From the NCBI GenBank assembly GCA_963722715.1, contig CAVROA010000023.1:62001-126000 (forward strand): DNA of 64,000 nt, given 5' to 3'. The notes below the pieces were generated by a model. The model did not search any database. It was not told the origin of the DNA and saw only the letters and a list, made by a program, of their open reading frames with translations. The position numbers and the translations under genes are program-made. Below are positions 38,110-47,977 of this stretch, in pieces; the stretch's first letter is position 1, and every line of letters begins with the position of its first letter. The DNA comes from DASQGA01 sp963722715. Lineage in GTDB: Bacteria; Actinomycetota; Thermoleophilia; Gaiellales; Gaiellaceae.

Positions 38110-38651
38110 AGACCCAGCTCGTCGCTGTAGGCGCGACGATAGATCTTCTCGAGCTCGAGGACTTCGTCGACGTACTGCCTCGTCTCCGGGAACTCGATCT
38201 CGCCCCCGGCCGCTTCCCACTCGTCCACGTTCGCCTGGCCCGCGTTGTAGGCGGCGAGGGCGAGGGGCACGTCGTCGTACTTGCGGATCAAGCGCCGGAG
38301 GTAGAAGGCCCCGTACCGCACGTTGATCTCCGGGTCCTCGAGGTCGGAGACGACGAACTTGTGCCCGCCCGTGTGCACCGCAATGCCCTTGGCCGTCTCG
38401 GGGAGGAGCTGCATGAGCCCGACCGCGCCCGACGAGGACCGCGCCTTCGCGTCGAATTTGCTCTCCCGGTAGATCACGGCCGCGAGGAGCGCGGGATCGA
38501 GATCGTAGTTCTTCGCGTGCCCGACGACGATGTGCTCGTACTCGAGCGGGTAGCGCATCCGCGCATACCAGGACGGCTTCGTCTCCTCGACGAAGAAGAA
38601 CCCGCCCGCAAGCGCACCGAGGGCGACGACGACCGCGAGAGCTCGCGTCAT
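38106..38651 (-). CDS. Lytic transglycosylase, SLT type
   Basis: 181 residues. Single N-terminal membrane anchor or signal (ALAVVVALGALAGGFFFV) and an SLT domain with the catalytic Glu in LLAAVIYRESKFDAKARS, then GAVGLMQLLPETAKGIA, INVRYGAFYLRRLIRKY and ALAAYNAGQANV. Cleaves peptidoglycan glycan strands outside the membrane. Start overlaps the coaE stop as ATGA (38648-38651), so it is cotranscribed with coaE. Confidence 0.92.
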   Translation of the reverse strand: MTRALAVVVALGALAGGFFFVEETKPSWYARMRYPLEYEHIVVGHAKNYDLDPALLAAVIYRESKFDAKARSSSGAVGLMQLLPETAKGIAVHTGGHKFVVSDLEDPEINVRYGAFYLRRLIRKYDDVPLALAAYNAGQANVDEWEAAGGEIEFPETRQYVDEVLELEKIYRRAYSDELGL

Positions 38652-39218
38652 GCCGTAAGCCTCGCCATCACGTCGGCTGCGAAGGCGTCCATGTCCTCCC
38701 GAGAGCCGTCGTTCACGTAGGCGAAGTCGGCGCGCCGCAGCTTCTCGTCGTCCGGGATCAGCCGCCCCTCACGCCGGTCGGTGACGAGAACCTTGCGAGC
38801 CGCTCGCACGTCCGGGGAAGCAGTCACGGCGACGACCTTGTCGAATCGGGTCTCGCCGCCGACCTCGTAGAGGAGAGGAACCTCTGTAATGGAGACCTCG
38901 GGCGGATCGTCCAGCTCGGCCAGCTGCTCGCGCCAGCGCAGGTAGGTGGCGACGACGAGCGGGTGCAGGAGCTCTTCCAGCCACTTCAGCTGCCGCCGGC
39001 TCGAGAAGACGATGCGGGCAACGGCACCGCGATCGATCTCCCCGTCCGGCCCGAGTACCTCCTCGCCGAAGCGCTCCACGACGGCCCGCTTTACGTCGGG
39101 ATCCTGGCGCAGGAGCGTGTGCACGATGTCGTCGCTCGAGACGACCGCGGCCCCCTGACGCTCGAAGGCATGCAGAAGCTCGCTCTTCCCGGCCCCGATT
39201 CCTCCCGTGATCGGCCAC
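38648..39218 (-). CDS. coaE: Dephospho-CoA kinase (frame break at the 5' end)
   Basis: About 189 residues if healed. The P-loop ITGGIGAGKSELLHAF and SSDDIVHTLL are readable in frame with the body (LKWLEELLHPLV, TEVPLLYEVGG, LRRADFAYVNDG). Going upstream in that frame no ATG, GTG or TTG occurs before a TGA. A GTG at 39218 followed by GCC would give VAITGGIG if one base (about 39212) were absent, so I infer a one-base insertion. Catalyses the last step of CoA synthesis. Lies 16 bases downstream of the rpsA stop. Confidence 0.82.
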
Positions 39219-39234
39219 GGAGACGGGGCGGGAG

Positions 39235-40644
39235 CTAGGCCTGCTCGTCGTCCTCAGGCTGTTCGGACGACTCGGGCTCGGGCTCATCGCCCGCGTCCTG
39301 GTCCTCGAGCGCGACTGCCTCGTCAGCAGCCTCGGCCGGAGCAGAGTCCTCGGGCGCAGCATCCTCGGATGCCGTCTCCTCGGTCAGCGCAGAGTCTTGG
39401 GGCTGGGTCGGTTCGGTCGCTTCTTCGAGCGCCGGTGCCTCCTCGGCATTCGCGAGGTCCTCAGCGAAGACTTCCTCCGACAGGCCGAGGGACTCGGCGG
39501 ATGCGGTCGTCGGGCCGTCGTCGCCGTCCTCGACACGCTTCAGCGAGAGCGAGAGGCGCCGGCGCTCGGCGTCCATCTCGATGATCTTGGCCTTGACGAC
39601 GTCTCCCTGCGAGACGATCTCGCGCGGATTCTCGACGTGGTGCTGCGCCAGCTCGGAGATGTGCACGAGACCCTCGACGCCCGGCAGAATCTCCACGAAG
39701 GCCCCGAACGTGACGACCTTGGTCACCTTCCCTTCGATGACGTCGCCCTGGTCGTGCGTGTCGACGACCTGCTGCCACGGATCCGTCTGGGTCTGCTTGA
39801 GCCCCAGGGAGATTCGCTGGCGGTCGCGGTCGATGTCGAGCACCTTGACGCTGACCTCCTGGCCGATCTCGAGGAGCTCGGAAGGATGGTTGACATGGCT
39901 CCAGGAGAGCTCGGAGATGTGGATGAGCCCGTCGATGCCATCGAGATCGACGAAGGCGCCGAAGTCGACGATGTTCGAGATCGTGCCGGTGACGACGTCG
40001 CCCGGCGAGAGCCGGTCGAGAATCGCCTGGCGCATCTCCTTGCGCTCCTCCTCGATGACGGCGCGGCGGGAGAGAACGACGTTGTTGCGGCTCCGGTTCA
40101 GCTCGATCACCTTGGAGCGAAGCGTCTTGCCGAGGAAGTCGTCCAGATCCTGGACTCGACGGATGTCGACGAGCGATGCGGGCAGGAACCCGCGGACGCC
40201 GAGGTCGAGTATGAGGCCGCCCTTGACCACCTCGATCACGGTCCCCTCGACGGGCTCGCCGCTTTCGGCAGCGCGTTCGATCTTCTTCCAGGCCATCTCG
40301 AAGCGCGCGCGCTTCTTGGAGAGGATCAGCCGGCCTTCAGTGTCCTCCTTGGTGAGGACGAGCGCGTCGATCTCGTCTCCGAGCTGCACCTCGCTGGACG
40401 GGTCGACCGAGCGGCGGATCGAGAGCTCCGAAACCGGAATGACGCCCTCGGACTTGTAGCCGATGTCGACCAGCACCTCGTCCTTGTCCACACGGACGAC
40501 CGTGCCGCTCACCACCTCACCCTCGTTGATCGTCGGGAAGGTGGAGTCGTAATCGGGGATCAACTCCCCGTCCGGACCGCGCGTCCAGACGCCTTCCTCT
40601 TCCAGCCTGGGGTCTGCCTCGGTAGCGGTTTGTTCCTGCACCAT
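39235..40644 (-). CDS. rpsA: 30S ribosomal protein S1
   Basis: 469 residues with four S1 RNA-binding repeats at about 41-110, 128-195, 213-282 and 299-368 (the last two carry DFGAFVDLDGIDGLIHISELS and TFGAFVEILPGVEGLVHISELA). A strongly acidic, Ala/Glu/Asp-rich tail of about 100 residues follows. Binds mRNA and helps initiate translation. I choose ATG 40644 (MVQEQTATEAD) over ATG 40659, because the -10 element TATAAT covers the earlier ATG. The mRNA would then have almost no leader. Confidence 0.95.
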   Translation of the reverse strand: MVQEQTATEADPRLEEEGVWTRGPDGELIPDYDSTFPTINEGEVVSGTVVRVDKDEVLVDIGYKSEGVIPVSELSIRRSVDPSSEVQLGDEIDALVLTKEDTEGRLILSKKRARFEMAWKKIERAAESGEPVEGTVIEVVKGGLILDLGVRGFLPASLVDIRRVQDLDDFLGKTLRSKVIELNRSRNNVVLSRRAVIEEERKEMRQAILDRLSPGDVVTGTISNIVDFGAFVDLDGIDGLIHISELSWSHVNHPSELLEIGQEVSVKVLDIDRDRQRISLGLKQTQTDPWQQVVDTHDQGDVIEGKVTKVVTFGAFVEILPGVEGLVHISELAQHHVENPREIVSQGDVVKAKIIEMDAERRRLSLSLKRVEDGDDGPTTASAESLGLSEEVFAEDLANAEEAPALEEATEPTQPQDSALTEETASEDAAPEDSAPAEAADEAVALEDQDAGDEPEPESSEQPEDDEQA

Positions 40645-40657
40645 CGCGGAAGCGCGC

Positions 40658-40663
40658 ATTATA
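40658..40663 (-). promoter_or_regulatory. -10 element of rpsA
   Basis: Consensus TATAAT on the minus strand, ending over an upstream in-frame ATG and about 14 bases before the ATG at 40644. The plus strand reads TATAGC close by, which may serve the divergent gene at 40674. No TTGACA-like -35 is visible at the usual distance. Confidence 0.5.
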
Positions 40664-40673
40664 GCTACAAGAA

Positions 40674-41703
40674 ATGAGACCCCGAGACCTCCTGATCGTG
40701 GCTGCGGTGCTCCTTGTCGCGGGGTTCGCGGCGGCGGACGCGCTTCGTGGACTGGGGGGCGGTCCAGCCGCTCCCCCGCCGAGCGCGCCGGCCGGGACGG
40801 AGGGGGGCGAAGCGGCCACGACCCCTCCCCCACGGCGCATCCGCGGCTTCACCGTCGGGGAGCTCCCCGGCCGGGTCGTGTTCACCGGGGAAACGTGCGT
40901 GATCCAGGAGCTCGACTTGCCGACCGGAACGATCTTCCCTCTCCCCCGCCTCGCAGGCACTTGCAAGCTCTGGTCACCGCGCACCTCCGAGCGACTCGCG
41001 TACAGCCTCGCGTCGAGGCGTCGCTCGGTGGTGCCCTTCCGCATCGTCGATCTGAACCACGCCTATCTGGACCTGGGCCAGTTCCAGGCCCGCATCAACT
41101 CGCTTATGTGGCAGTCCTGACGGCCAGCGGGTGGCCTGGTGCGACGCGCAGGGGAAAGGCCGGGAGCTCGAGATCGGCGAGGCGACGCCCGTCGAGCTCC
41201 CGGGGTGCCCTGCCGGCTACACGGACGTCGGCAACCTGGTCTACGTACAGGGGCGCGAGCTCCGGGTCGGCGGCCGCGTGCTCGTCCGGGCGAGTGGAGG
41301 CATCGGCGCGATGTCGTTTGGAGACGACGGATCGGTCGCGCTCGCGGTCGACGGCCGGACGATCCAGGTCTACCGGCGAACGGCGGGACACCTCTCGAGC
41401 GCCGCGGAATTCGGCCTGGCCCCACCGCTCCAGGGACGAGTGCCCACCTTTTCGCCCGACAACTGCGGCGCGTTCGTCCGCTCGCCCTACGACGACCGCG
41501 TCGAGCGCATCTCGATCATCGACCTCGGCTGCCTGCCCGGCGACGGCGAGCAGAGCTTTCCCGGCCACGCCGCTGCGTGGTCTCCTGACGGCCGGTGGAT
41601 CGCCGTGGCCGGCCGGGCGGCCATCCTCTTCCATGCGGTCGACGGACGCAGCGACACGATCCGGTTCAGCACCGCCGCCACCGATCTCGCCTGGAAGGGA
41701 TAA
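40674..41703 (+). CDS. Membrane-anchored beta-propeller-like protein, copy 1 (frameshifted)
   Basis: About 342 residues after healing. One N-terminal helix (DLLIVAAVLLVAGFAAADALRG), a Pro-rich linker, then repeats of the PD40/WD40-like type (SPDG-style turns, PTFSPDNCGA). At about 41112 an extra C breaks the frame: without it TGG AGT CCT GAC GGC CAG continues, matching VWSRDGERVAWC of the next gene. Paralogue of that gene, with conserved Cys residues. Exported beta-propeller domain probable; ligand unknown. Divergent from rpsA, starts 15 bases from the upstream rpsA ATG. Confidence 0.72.
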
Positions 41704-42699
41704 GTGCGAACGTCGACCATCGTCCTGGTCGCCGGTCTCGTCGCGATTGCCGGCTTCGCCCTGGCCGACGCGCTGCGAGGCGAGAACCACGATACGCCGG
41801 CGGTGGCGGAGTCCGAATCGACCACCACCCGTCCGGAAGCGCCTGCGTTCGAGGGGACGCTCCCGCCGGACCTGCTCACCGGCCGCCTCGTCTTCACCGA
41901 CAGGAACTGCGACCTCGGCGTCGCCGAACTCGCCCGTGCCGTGGTCGTCCACGTGCGCGACGTAGAGACGAACTGCGCGCTCTCGGCCCCGGTTCGCTCG
42001 CGACGGATCGCGTATGGCTTCGGCCCGCTTGGCCGTGAGACGCTCTCGTATCGCGTCACCGACTTCTCGCGGCCCGAGCAAACCCTGGGCCGACTCCGGG
42101 CGCAGCCCGGGTCGATCGTCTGGAGCCGCGACGGTGAACGTGTCGCCTGGTGCAGCCGGGCCGGACGCGGATACGAACTGGAGATCGGCGCGGGAAAGCG
42201 ACCTCTCGCGTTCTGCCCCGTCACCTACACAACGAAGGGCCGACCCGTCTGGTCCGACGGCCGCCGCCTGCTCGCCGAGTCACGGGCTCTCATCCCGCCC
42301 TTGCCCGGTCGGATCTCGGCCGCTTCGATCGGAGTCGATCAATCGATTGCCGTCGTGCTCGACGGCGAGCGCATCGTCGTAATGCAGCAGGGTGTGCGCA
42401 TAGCGGAGATACGGATTCCGACCCGCGTGCGCAACGTCGTCCCGACGTTTTCCCCCGACAACTGTGGTGCGATCCTTCTGACGCCCCACCGCGGGCAGCC
42501 GCCACGCGTCATCGTGCTCGACCTTTGCGGCGGGCATGACCCCGTGCGCCACCTTCCCGGGCTCAGGGCCGTCTGGTCTCCGGACGGACGGTGGCTCGCC
42601 GTCGCCGAAGAGCGGACGATCGTCTTCTACCCCCTGGACGAGCGTGGCTTTCCCTTCCGGCTACCCGGCACCGCAAACCAGCTCGTCTGGCAGCGCTAG
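41704..42699 (+). CDS. Membrane-anchored beta-propeller-like protein, copy 2
   Basis: 331 residues. N-terminal helix (TIVLVAGLVAIAGFALADALRG) and propeller-like repeats (SIVWSRDGERVAWCSRAG, PTFSPDNCGAILLTP, AVWSPDGRWLAVAEERT). About a dozen positions around SPDNCGA, WSPDGRW and ADALRG are identical to the preceding gene, so the pair arose by tandem duplication. GTG start at 41704 abuts the TAA of copy 1. Ends 11 bases from the convergent polA stop. No family name assigned. Confidence 0.75.
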   Translation: MRTSTIVLVAGLVAIAGFALADALRGENHDTPAVAESESTTTRPEAPAFEGTLPPDLLTGRLVFTDRNCDLGVAELARAVVVHVRDVETNCALSAPVRSRRIAYGFGPLGRETLSYRVTDFSRPEQTLGRLRAQPGSIVWSRDGERVAWCSRAGRGYELEIGAGKRPLAFCPVTYTTKGRPVWSDGRRLLAESRALIPPLPGRISAASIGVDQSIAVVLDGERIVVMQQGVRIAEIRIPTRVRNVVPTFSPDNCGAILLTPHRGQPPRVIVLDLCGGHDPVRHLPGLRAVWSPDGRWLAVAEERTIVFYPLDERGFPFRLPGTANQLVWQR

Positions 42700-42710
42700 G
42701 TCCACTCCCG

Positions 42711-45276
42711 CTAGGTCTTCGCCTCGTTCCAGTCGTCCCCGGAGCCGATGTCGACCGCAAGCGGCGGGTCGAGCGGATAGGCACTGCACATCTCCTCGCG
42801 GACGAGCTCGCGCACCGCCGGAACCTCGGGCTCGGGAACCTCGAGGAGGAGCTCGTCGTGCACCTGGAGGACGAGCCGCGCCGAGCGGCCCTCCTCCCGG
42901 AGCCTGCGGTGGATCGACACCATGGCTGCCTTGATCACGTCCGCGGCCGTCCCCTGCATGACCGAGTTCACCGCCAGCCGCTCTCCCAGGGAGCGAGTCT
43001 GGCGATTCGAGGCTTTCAGCTCCGGAACCGGGCGGCGACGGCCGAAGAGCGTCGTCACGTAGCCGTCCTCCTCGGCCTGCTCGATCGTCCGCTGGATGAA
43101 GTCCTGGACGAGCGGGAAACGCGCCAGATACGTCTCGATGTACTCGGCCGCCTCCTCGCGCGGGATGTCGAGGTTCTCCGAGAGCCCGAACGCCGAGATG
43201 CCGTAGATGATCCCGAAGTTCACCATCTTGGCGACGTTCCGCTCGTCTTTCGTGAGGGTTGCCTGGTCCTTGCCGAGCACCTCGGCGGCCGTGGCCGCAT
43301 GGATGTCCTCGCCCGCCGCGAAGGCGTCCCGCAGCTTGGGCTCGCCCGAGACGTGCGCGAGGATCCGAAGCTCCACCTGCGAGTAGTCGGCCGAGAGCAA
43401 GCCGCGATCCGGACTCGGCCACGAAGGCGCTTCGGATCTCGCGGCCGAGCTCCGTGCGAATCGGGATCGCCTGGAGGTTCGGGTTCGTGGTCGAAAGCCT
43501 CCCGGTGGAGGCAACGGCCTGGTTGAAGGTCGTGTGCAGCCGTCCGTCGTCTTCCGAGATGAGGCCCGGCAGCGGGCCCAGGTAGGTGTTCAGGAGCTTC
43601 GAGTACTCGCGCCACTCCTCGATCACCTCGACGATCGGGTGGTCTCCCCGGATCGACCGCAGCACGCGCGTGTCGGTCGAGTAGCCGGTCTTCCCCTTGC
43701 GCCCGGCCGTCAGCTCGAGCTTCTCGAAGAGGATCCGCGCCACCTGCTGGGTCGAGCCGAGCATGAACTCCTCGTCCGCGAGCTCGTACGCCCTGGCCTC
43801 GAGCTCCTCGAGCCGGTCGGCGAGCCGGGCTGTGATCTCGCCCATGCGGTAGGTGTCCACCTTCACGCCCGCGTCCTCCATCGCAGCGAGGACGCCGGTC
43901 AGCGGCAGCTCGACCGTCCGGTAGAGGTGGTCGAGACCGCGCTCGGCGATCCGCTGCCGCATCGGGCCCGCGAGCCGTCGCGCGGTGGCTGCATGACGGA
44001 CCAGGGCCGCGGTCTCCTCCTCCGCCTCGGGCTCGGGCCGAAGCTCGACGCCATACTCGGCGGCCAGGTCGTCGAGGACGTAGCCGGCTCGGCCCGGTTC
44101 GATCAGATAGGCCATGAGGAGCGTGTCGTCAACGACGTCCAGCCGAAGGGGCTTGGCGTCGTGCGCAACGAGGGCGGCCTCGCGGAGTTGCGCCCGAAGC
44201 TCCGACGACCACGCACCGACGACGACCTCGTCGCCCGGGTCGAGAGCGACGCGGCCGTCCTCGACGGCGATCCCGGCCTCTCCCTCAGGCGCGGCGATCC
44301 GGCCCTCCCGCCACGGAACCTGCACGCCCTCGACCCGCATGGGTGCTGCCGGAAGCGCCTCGTCGATCACGTCGACCCGCTGCAGCAGGTTCCTGAACTC
44401 GTACTGGCGGAACATCTCCTTCAGCCGCGAGCGGTCGGGCGGGGAGAGCACCAGCTGCGAGGGATCGCAGTCGAGCGGCAGGTCGTGCCGCATCGTGGCG
44501 AGCACCTTCGAGTCGAGCGCCTGCTGGGCGTGCTCCTGGAGCGACTTGCGGCGCGCGGGTGAGAGCTCGTCCAGGTGCTCGAGGACGTTCTCGACCGAGC
44601 CGTACTGCGCGATCAGCTGGCCTGCGGTCTTGTCGCCGATGCCGGGGACGCCGGGAATGTTGTCCGAGGCGTCGCCCTTCAAGCCGATGAAGTCGGGGAC
44701 CTGGTCCGGCCTGACCCCGTAGCGGGCTTCGACCCGCTCTGGCGTGTACACGTGCACGTCCGCAACCCCGCGCGGCGTCATCATCAGGCAGACGTTCTCC
44801 GAGACGAGCTGGAAGGCGTCCCGGTCGGTCGAGACGACGGTCGTCTTGATGCCGGCCTCGTCGGCGCGGCTCGCGAGCGTCGCGATCACGTCGTCGGCCT
44901 CCCAGCCTTCGAACTCGAGGTTCCGGTAGCCGAAGGCCTCGACGATCGGCCTGAAGTGCGGGAACTGCTCTCGCAGGAGGTCCGGCATCGGCCGGCGGTC
45001 GACCTTGTAGTCCGCCGACAGCTCGGTCCGGTGCACCGGCCGCGTGTCCCACGCTACGGCCACGCCCTTCGGCTTGTAGTCGGAGAGCAGCTTGAAGAGC
45101 ATGTTGGTGAATCCGAGGAGCGCGTTGGTCGGGAACCCCTCGGACGTCGCCAGCTCCTCGGGCAGCGCGAAGAACCCCCGGTACGCGAGGTTGTTCCCAT
45201 CCACCAGGAAGAGATCGGAGTCGCGAGCGGGCGCATCGTCGACCTGAAGCTCGGCGCCGGTCAGCGTCTTTGGCAC
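42711..45276 (-). CDS. polA: DNA polymerase I (frameshifted)
   Basis: About 854 residues after healing. N-terminal 5' nuclease (FLVDGNNLAYRGFFALP, GWEADDVIATLA, DFIGLKGDASDNIPGVPGIGDKT), a central 3'-5' exonuclease-like domain without the DxE catalytic pair, and the polymerase domain (QAVASTGRLSTTNPNLQAIPIRT, SADYSQVELRILAH, NFGIIYGISAFGLS, QVHDELLLEVPE). Around 43416 the frame changes from SAFVAES to SPDRGLLSADYSQ; removing one base gives the spacing seen in Taq polymerase. Excision repair and Okazaki fragment processing. GTG start at 45276. Confidence 0.92.
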
Positions 45277-45318
45277 GAGACGAGTCTACGCGGAGGGACC
45301 GCGGCCGCCTCGGCGCCG

Positions 45319-46395
45319 TCAGGAGGGCATCTTGCGCCCCTGCACGGCCCTTCGACGACCCGGCCTGGGCTGTGGCTCCGGGCTAGGTGCTCGGCTCCGC
45401 GTGGATCCGGCCGCCGACTCCGCCAACCGGCCTCCTGCCCGCCCCGAGGCTGCGGCCACGATCTCGGCGAGGATCGAAAGCGCCGTCTCCGCAGGTGTCT
45501 CGGCGCCCAGGTCCAGCCCCGCTGGTCCGGCGATGCGGGCGAGCTGTTCCTCGTCGACTCCGGTCTCCTGGAGCCGCTCGCGGCGGCGCGCCTGGGTGCG
45601 ACGCGAACCGAGCGCGCCGACGTAGAACGCCTCCGAGGCGAGCGCCCCGGCGAGGGCGGGCACGTCGAAGCGCTCCTCGTGCGTGAGGACGACCACCGCC
45701 GTGGACGCGTCAGGCGCCAGCTGCTCGATCGCCTCGTCGGGCCACGCCACCAGGAGCTCCCCGGCACTCGGGATCCGCGAGCGGGTGGCGAGCCCTGGTC
45801 TCGCATCGACGACGACGGATCGCCAACCGAGGAGTGCGGCTGAGCGGCAGAGAGCCTCAGCCAGGTCGACCGCGCCGAAGATCACGAGTCGCGGAGGCGG
45901 ACCGAGGGGCTCATAGAACACGCGGCCCTCCGGCCGTTCCTCGACGCCGGGGCGGCCACGCCGGATCAGCTCGTCGGCACCAGCGTCCTCGCCCGAGCGC
46001 ACGAGCCGCGGCCGGCCGGCGTCTTCGCCCTCGAGCGGAGTCAGCCGAAGCGCGCGCTCGTCGTCCTCCGCTTCGGGCAGCGGGCTCTCGGCGGGAGCCA
46101 GCAAAACGTCGATCTCTCCACCGCACGGAAGGCCGATCCCCCAGGCGGTCTCGTCCTCGATCCCGTAGGTGACGACCTCGGCGCGGCCGGAGGCGAAGAT
46201 CTCACGCGCGCGCTCGGCCAGGTCGGGCTCCACACAGCCTCCCGAGACGGAGCCGGCCAGCTCGCCCCGCTCCGAGACCGCCAGCCGAGCTCCAACCGGG
46301 CGCGGCGCCGACCGCCGCGTCGCGACGACCGTCGCAAGCACGACCCGCTCTCCTTGCGCGCGCCAGCGCTCGATGCTCTCGGCGACCTCGTCCAC
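45319..46395 (-). CDS. XdhC/CoxI-family molybdoenzyme maturation protein
   Basis: 358 residues. An N-terminal XdhC_CoxI domain (VVLATVVATRRSAPRPVGARLAV, GSVSGGCVEPDL, GIGLPCGGEIDVLL) and a C-terminal Rossmann XdhC_C domain (LVIFGAVDLAEALCRSA, VVVLTHEERFD, FYVGALGSRRTQARR) precede a basic, disordered tail. These proteins insert sulfurated molybdenum cofactor into xanthine or CO dehydrogenases, none of which is in the window. GTG start at 46395, 22 bases after livF. Confidence 0.85.
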   Translation of the reverse strand: MDEVAESIERWRAQGERVVLATVVATRRSAPRPVGARLAVSERGELAGSVSGGCVEPDLAERAREIFASGRAEVVTYGIEDETAWGIGLPCGGEIDVLLAPAESPLPEAEDDERALRLTPLEGEDAGRPRLVRSGEDAGADELIRRGRPGVEERPEGRVFYEPLGPPPRLVIFGAVDLAEALCRSAALLGWRSVVVDARPGLATRSRIPSAGELLVAWPDEAIEQLAPDASTAVVVLTHEERFDVPALAGALASEAFYVGALGSRRTQARRRERLQETGVDEEQLARIAGPAGLDLGAETPAETALSILAEIVAAASGRAGGRLAESAAGSTRSRAPSPEPQPRPGRRRAVQGRKMPS

Positions 46396-46417
46396 GCGGC
46401 CAGCCTAGATGGTTGGT

Positions 46418-47194
46418 CTATTCGAGCTCGCCGAGGTAGGTCTTGCGGACCTGCTCGTTGTCCTTCAGCTTCGCCGCGTCGTCAGTCAGCGCGATCCGTC
46501 CGGTCTCCATCACGTAGCCCCGGTCGGCGGCGTCAAGCGCCATGAGCGCGTTCTGCTCGACCAGCAGGATCGTGGTTCCCTGCTCGTTGATCTCCTTGAC
46601 GATCTCGAAGATCTTCTCGACGAAGATCGGCGCCAGCCCCATGGACGGCTCGTCCAGCATGAGCAGCTTGGGGCGGGCCATGAGCGCTCGGCCCATCGCG
46701 ACCATCTGCTGCTCCCCGCCCGAGAGCGTCCCCGCCTTCTGCGACTTGCGTTCGGCGAGGCGCGGGAACAGTGCGTAGACGCGATCCAGGTCCTCCCTGA
46801 TTCCGGACCGGTCGTTGCGCTGGAAGGCGCCCATCTCCAGGTTCTCGAGCACGCTCATGTGCGGGAAGAGCTTGCGGCCCTCGGGCGACTGCGAGATCCC
46901 CATCTGGACAATGGAGTGCGCGGCCGCGTTGGTGATGTCCTTGTCGCGGAAGACGATCTTTCCCTTGCGCGGGTTGTTCAGCCCGTTGATGGACCGGAGC
47001 GTCGTCGACTTGCCCGCGCCGTTGGCCCCGATCAGCGTCACGACCTCGCCTTCCATCACCTCGAGCGTGATCCCCTTGATCGCGTGAATGGCGCCGTAGT
47101 ACGTGTGGATGTCGTCCACCCGGAGCAGCGGAGCGCCCTTGCCGCCGTTCCCACGGCCGGACTCAGGCTGGACGGCTGTCTCGGGTGAGCTCAT
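46418..47194 (-). CDS. livF: Branched-chain amino acid ABC transporter ATPase LivF
   Basis: 258 residues. Walker A LIGANGAGKSTTLRS, signature TLSGGEQQMVAMGRAL, Walker B LLMLDEPSMGLAP and the LivF-typical C-terminus VMETGRIALTDDA. An N-terminal 20-residue Gly/Ser leader precedes the domain. Second ATPase of the Liv importer, last gene of the operon. ATG start in an ATGA overlap with livG (47191-47194). Confidence 0.95.
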   Translation of the reverse strand: MSSPETAVQPESGRGNGGKGAPLLRVDDIHTYYGAIHAIKGITLEVMEGEVVTLIGANGAGKSTTLRSINGLNNPRKGKIVFRDKDITNAAAHSIVQMGISQSPEGRKLFPHMSVLENLEMGAFQRNDRSGIREDLDRVYALFPRLAERKSQKAGTLSGGEQQMVAMGRALMARPKLLMLDEPSMGLAPIFVEKIFEIVKEINEQGTTILLVEQNALMALDAADRGYVMETGRIALTDDAAKLKDNEQVRKTYLGELE

Positions 47195-47977
47195 GCAGTG
47201 GCCGCCTTTCCGAGGTAGGCCTCGATGACACGCTCGTCCTTCTGGATCTCCTTGGGTGCTCCCTCGGCGATCTTCTCGCCGTAGTCGAGCACCGTGACGC
47301 GGTCCGAGATGCCCATCACGACCTTCATGTCGTGCTCGATCATGAGCACGGTCAGATCGCGCTTCGTCCTGAGCTCCCCGACGAAGGCCGTGAACTCAGC
47401 GGTCTCCTGCGGATTCATGCCCGCGGTGGGCTCGTCGAGGAGAAGAAGCTTCGGCTCGGTCGCCAGCGCCCGCGCAACCTCGAGACGGCGCTGGTCACCG
47501 TAGGGGAGATTCCGCGACAGGTCCTCGTCGCGGCCCTTGAGAGCGCAGAGAGCCAGGAGCTCGCGCGCGTGCTCTGCCGCTTTTCGCTCTTCGCGCCTGA
47601 TGCCGGGGGTGCGAAGAACCGAGCGGACGATGCCTCCGTGGAGTCGAGCATGCATGCCCACGAGCACGTTCTCGAGCGACGTCATCTGCTGGAAGAGCCG
47701 GATGTTTTGGAAGGTCCGGCCAATGCCGAGCTTCGTAATCGCGTGCGGCGGCTTCCCGGTCACGTCCGTCCCGTCGAAGATGATTTTCCCGCGGGTCGGC
47801 TGGTAGACGCCGGTGAGCATGTTGAAAAAGGTCGTCTTCCCCGCGCCGTTCGGCCCGATCAGGCTGACGATGGCGCCGACCGGGATCGTGAAATCCACGT
47901 CGTTGACGGCAACGAGCCCGCCAAACTCCTTCCGGACGTCGAGCGGCCTCGAGCAGGTTCGGCGCCGCGGCGCTCAT
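47191..47977 (-). CDS. livG: Branched-chain amino acid ABC transporter ATPase LivG (frameshifted)
   Basis: About 261 residues after healing. N-terminus MSAAAPNLLEA, then at about 47944 one extra base; the right frame continues LDVRKEFGGLVAVNDVDFTI. Walker A LIGPNGAGKTTFFNM, signature region NLPYGDQRRLEVARAL and LLLLDEPTAGMNP. The start is confirmed by an ATGA overlap with livM (47974-47977). Confidence 0.92.
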
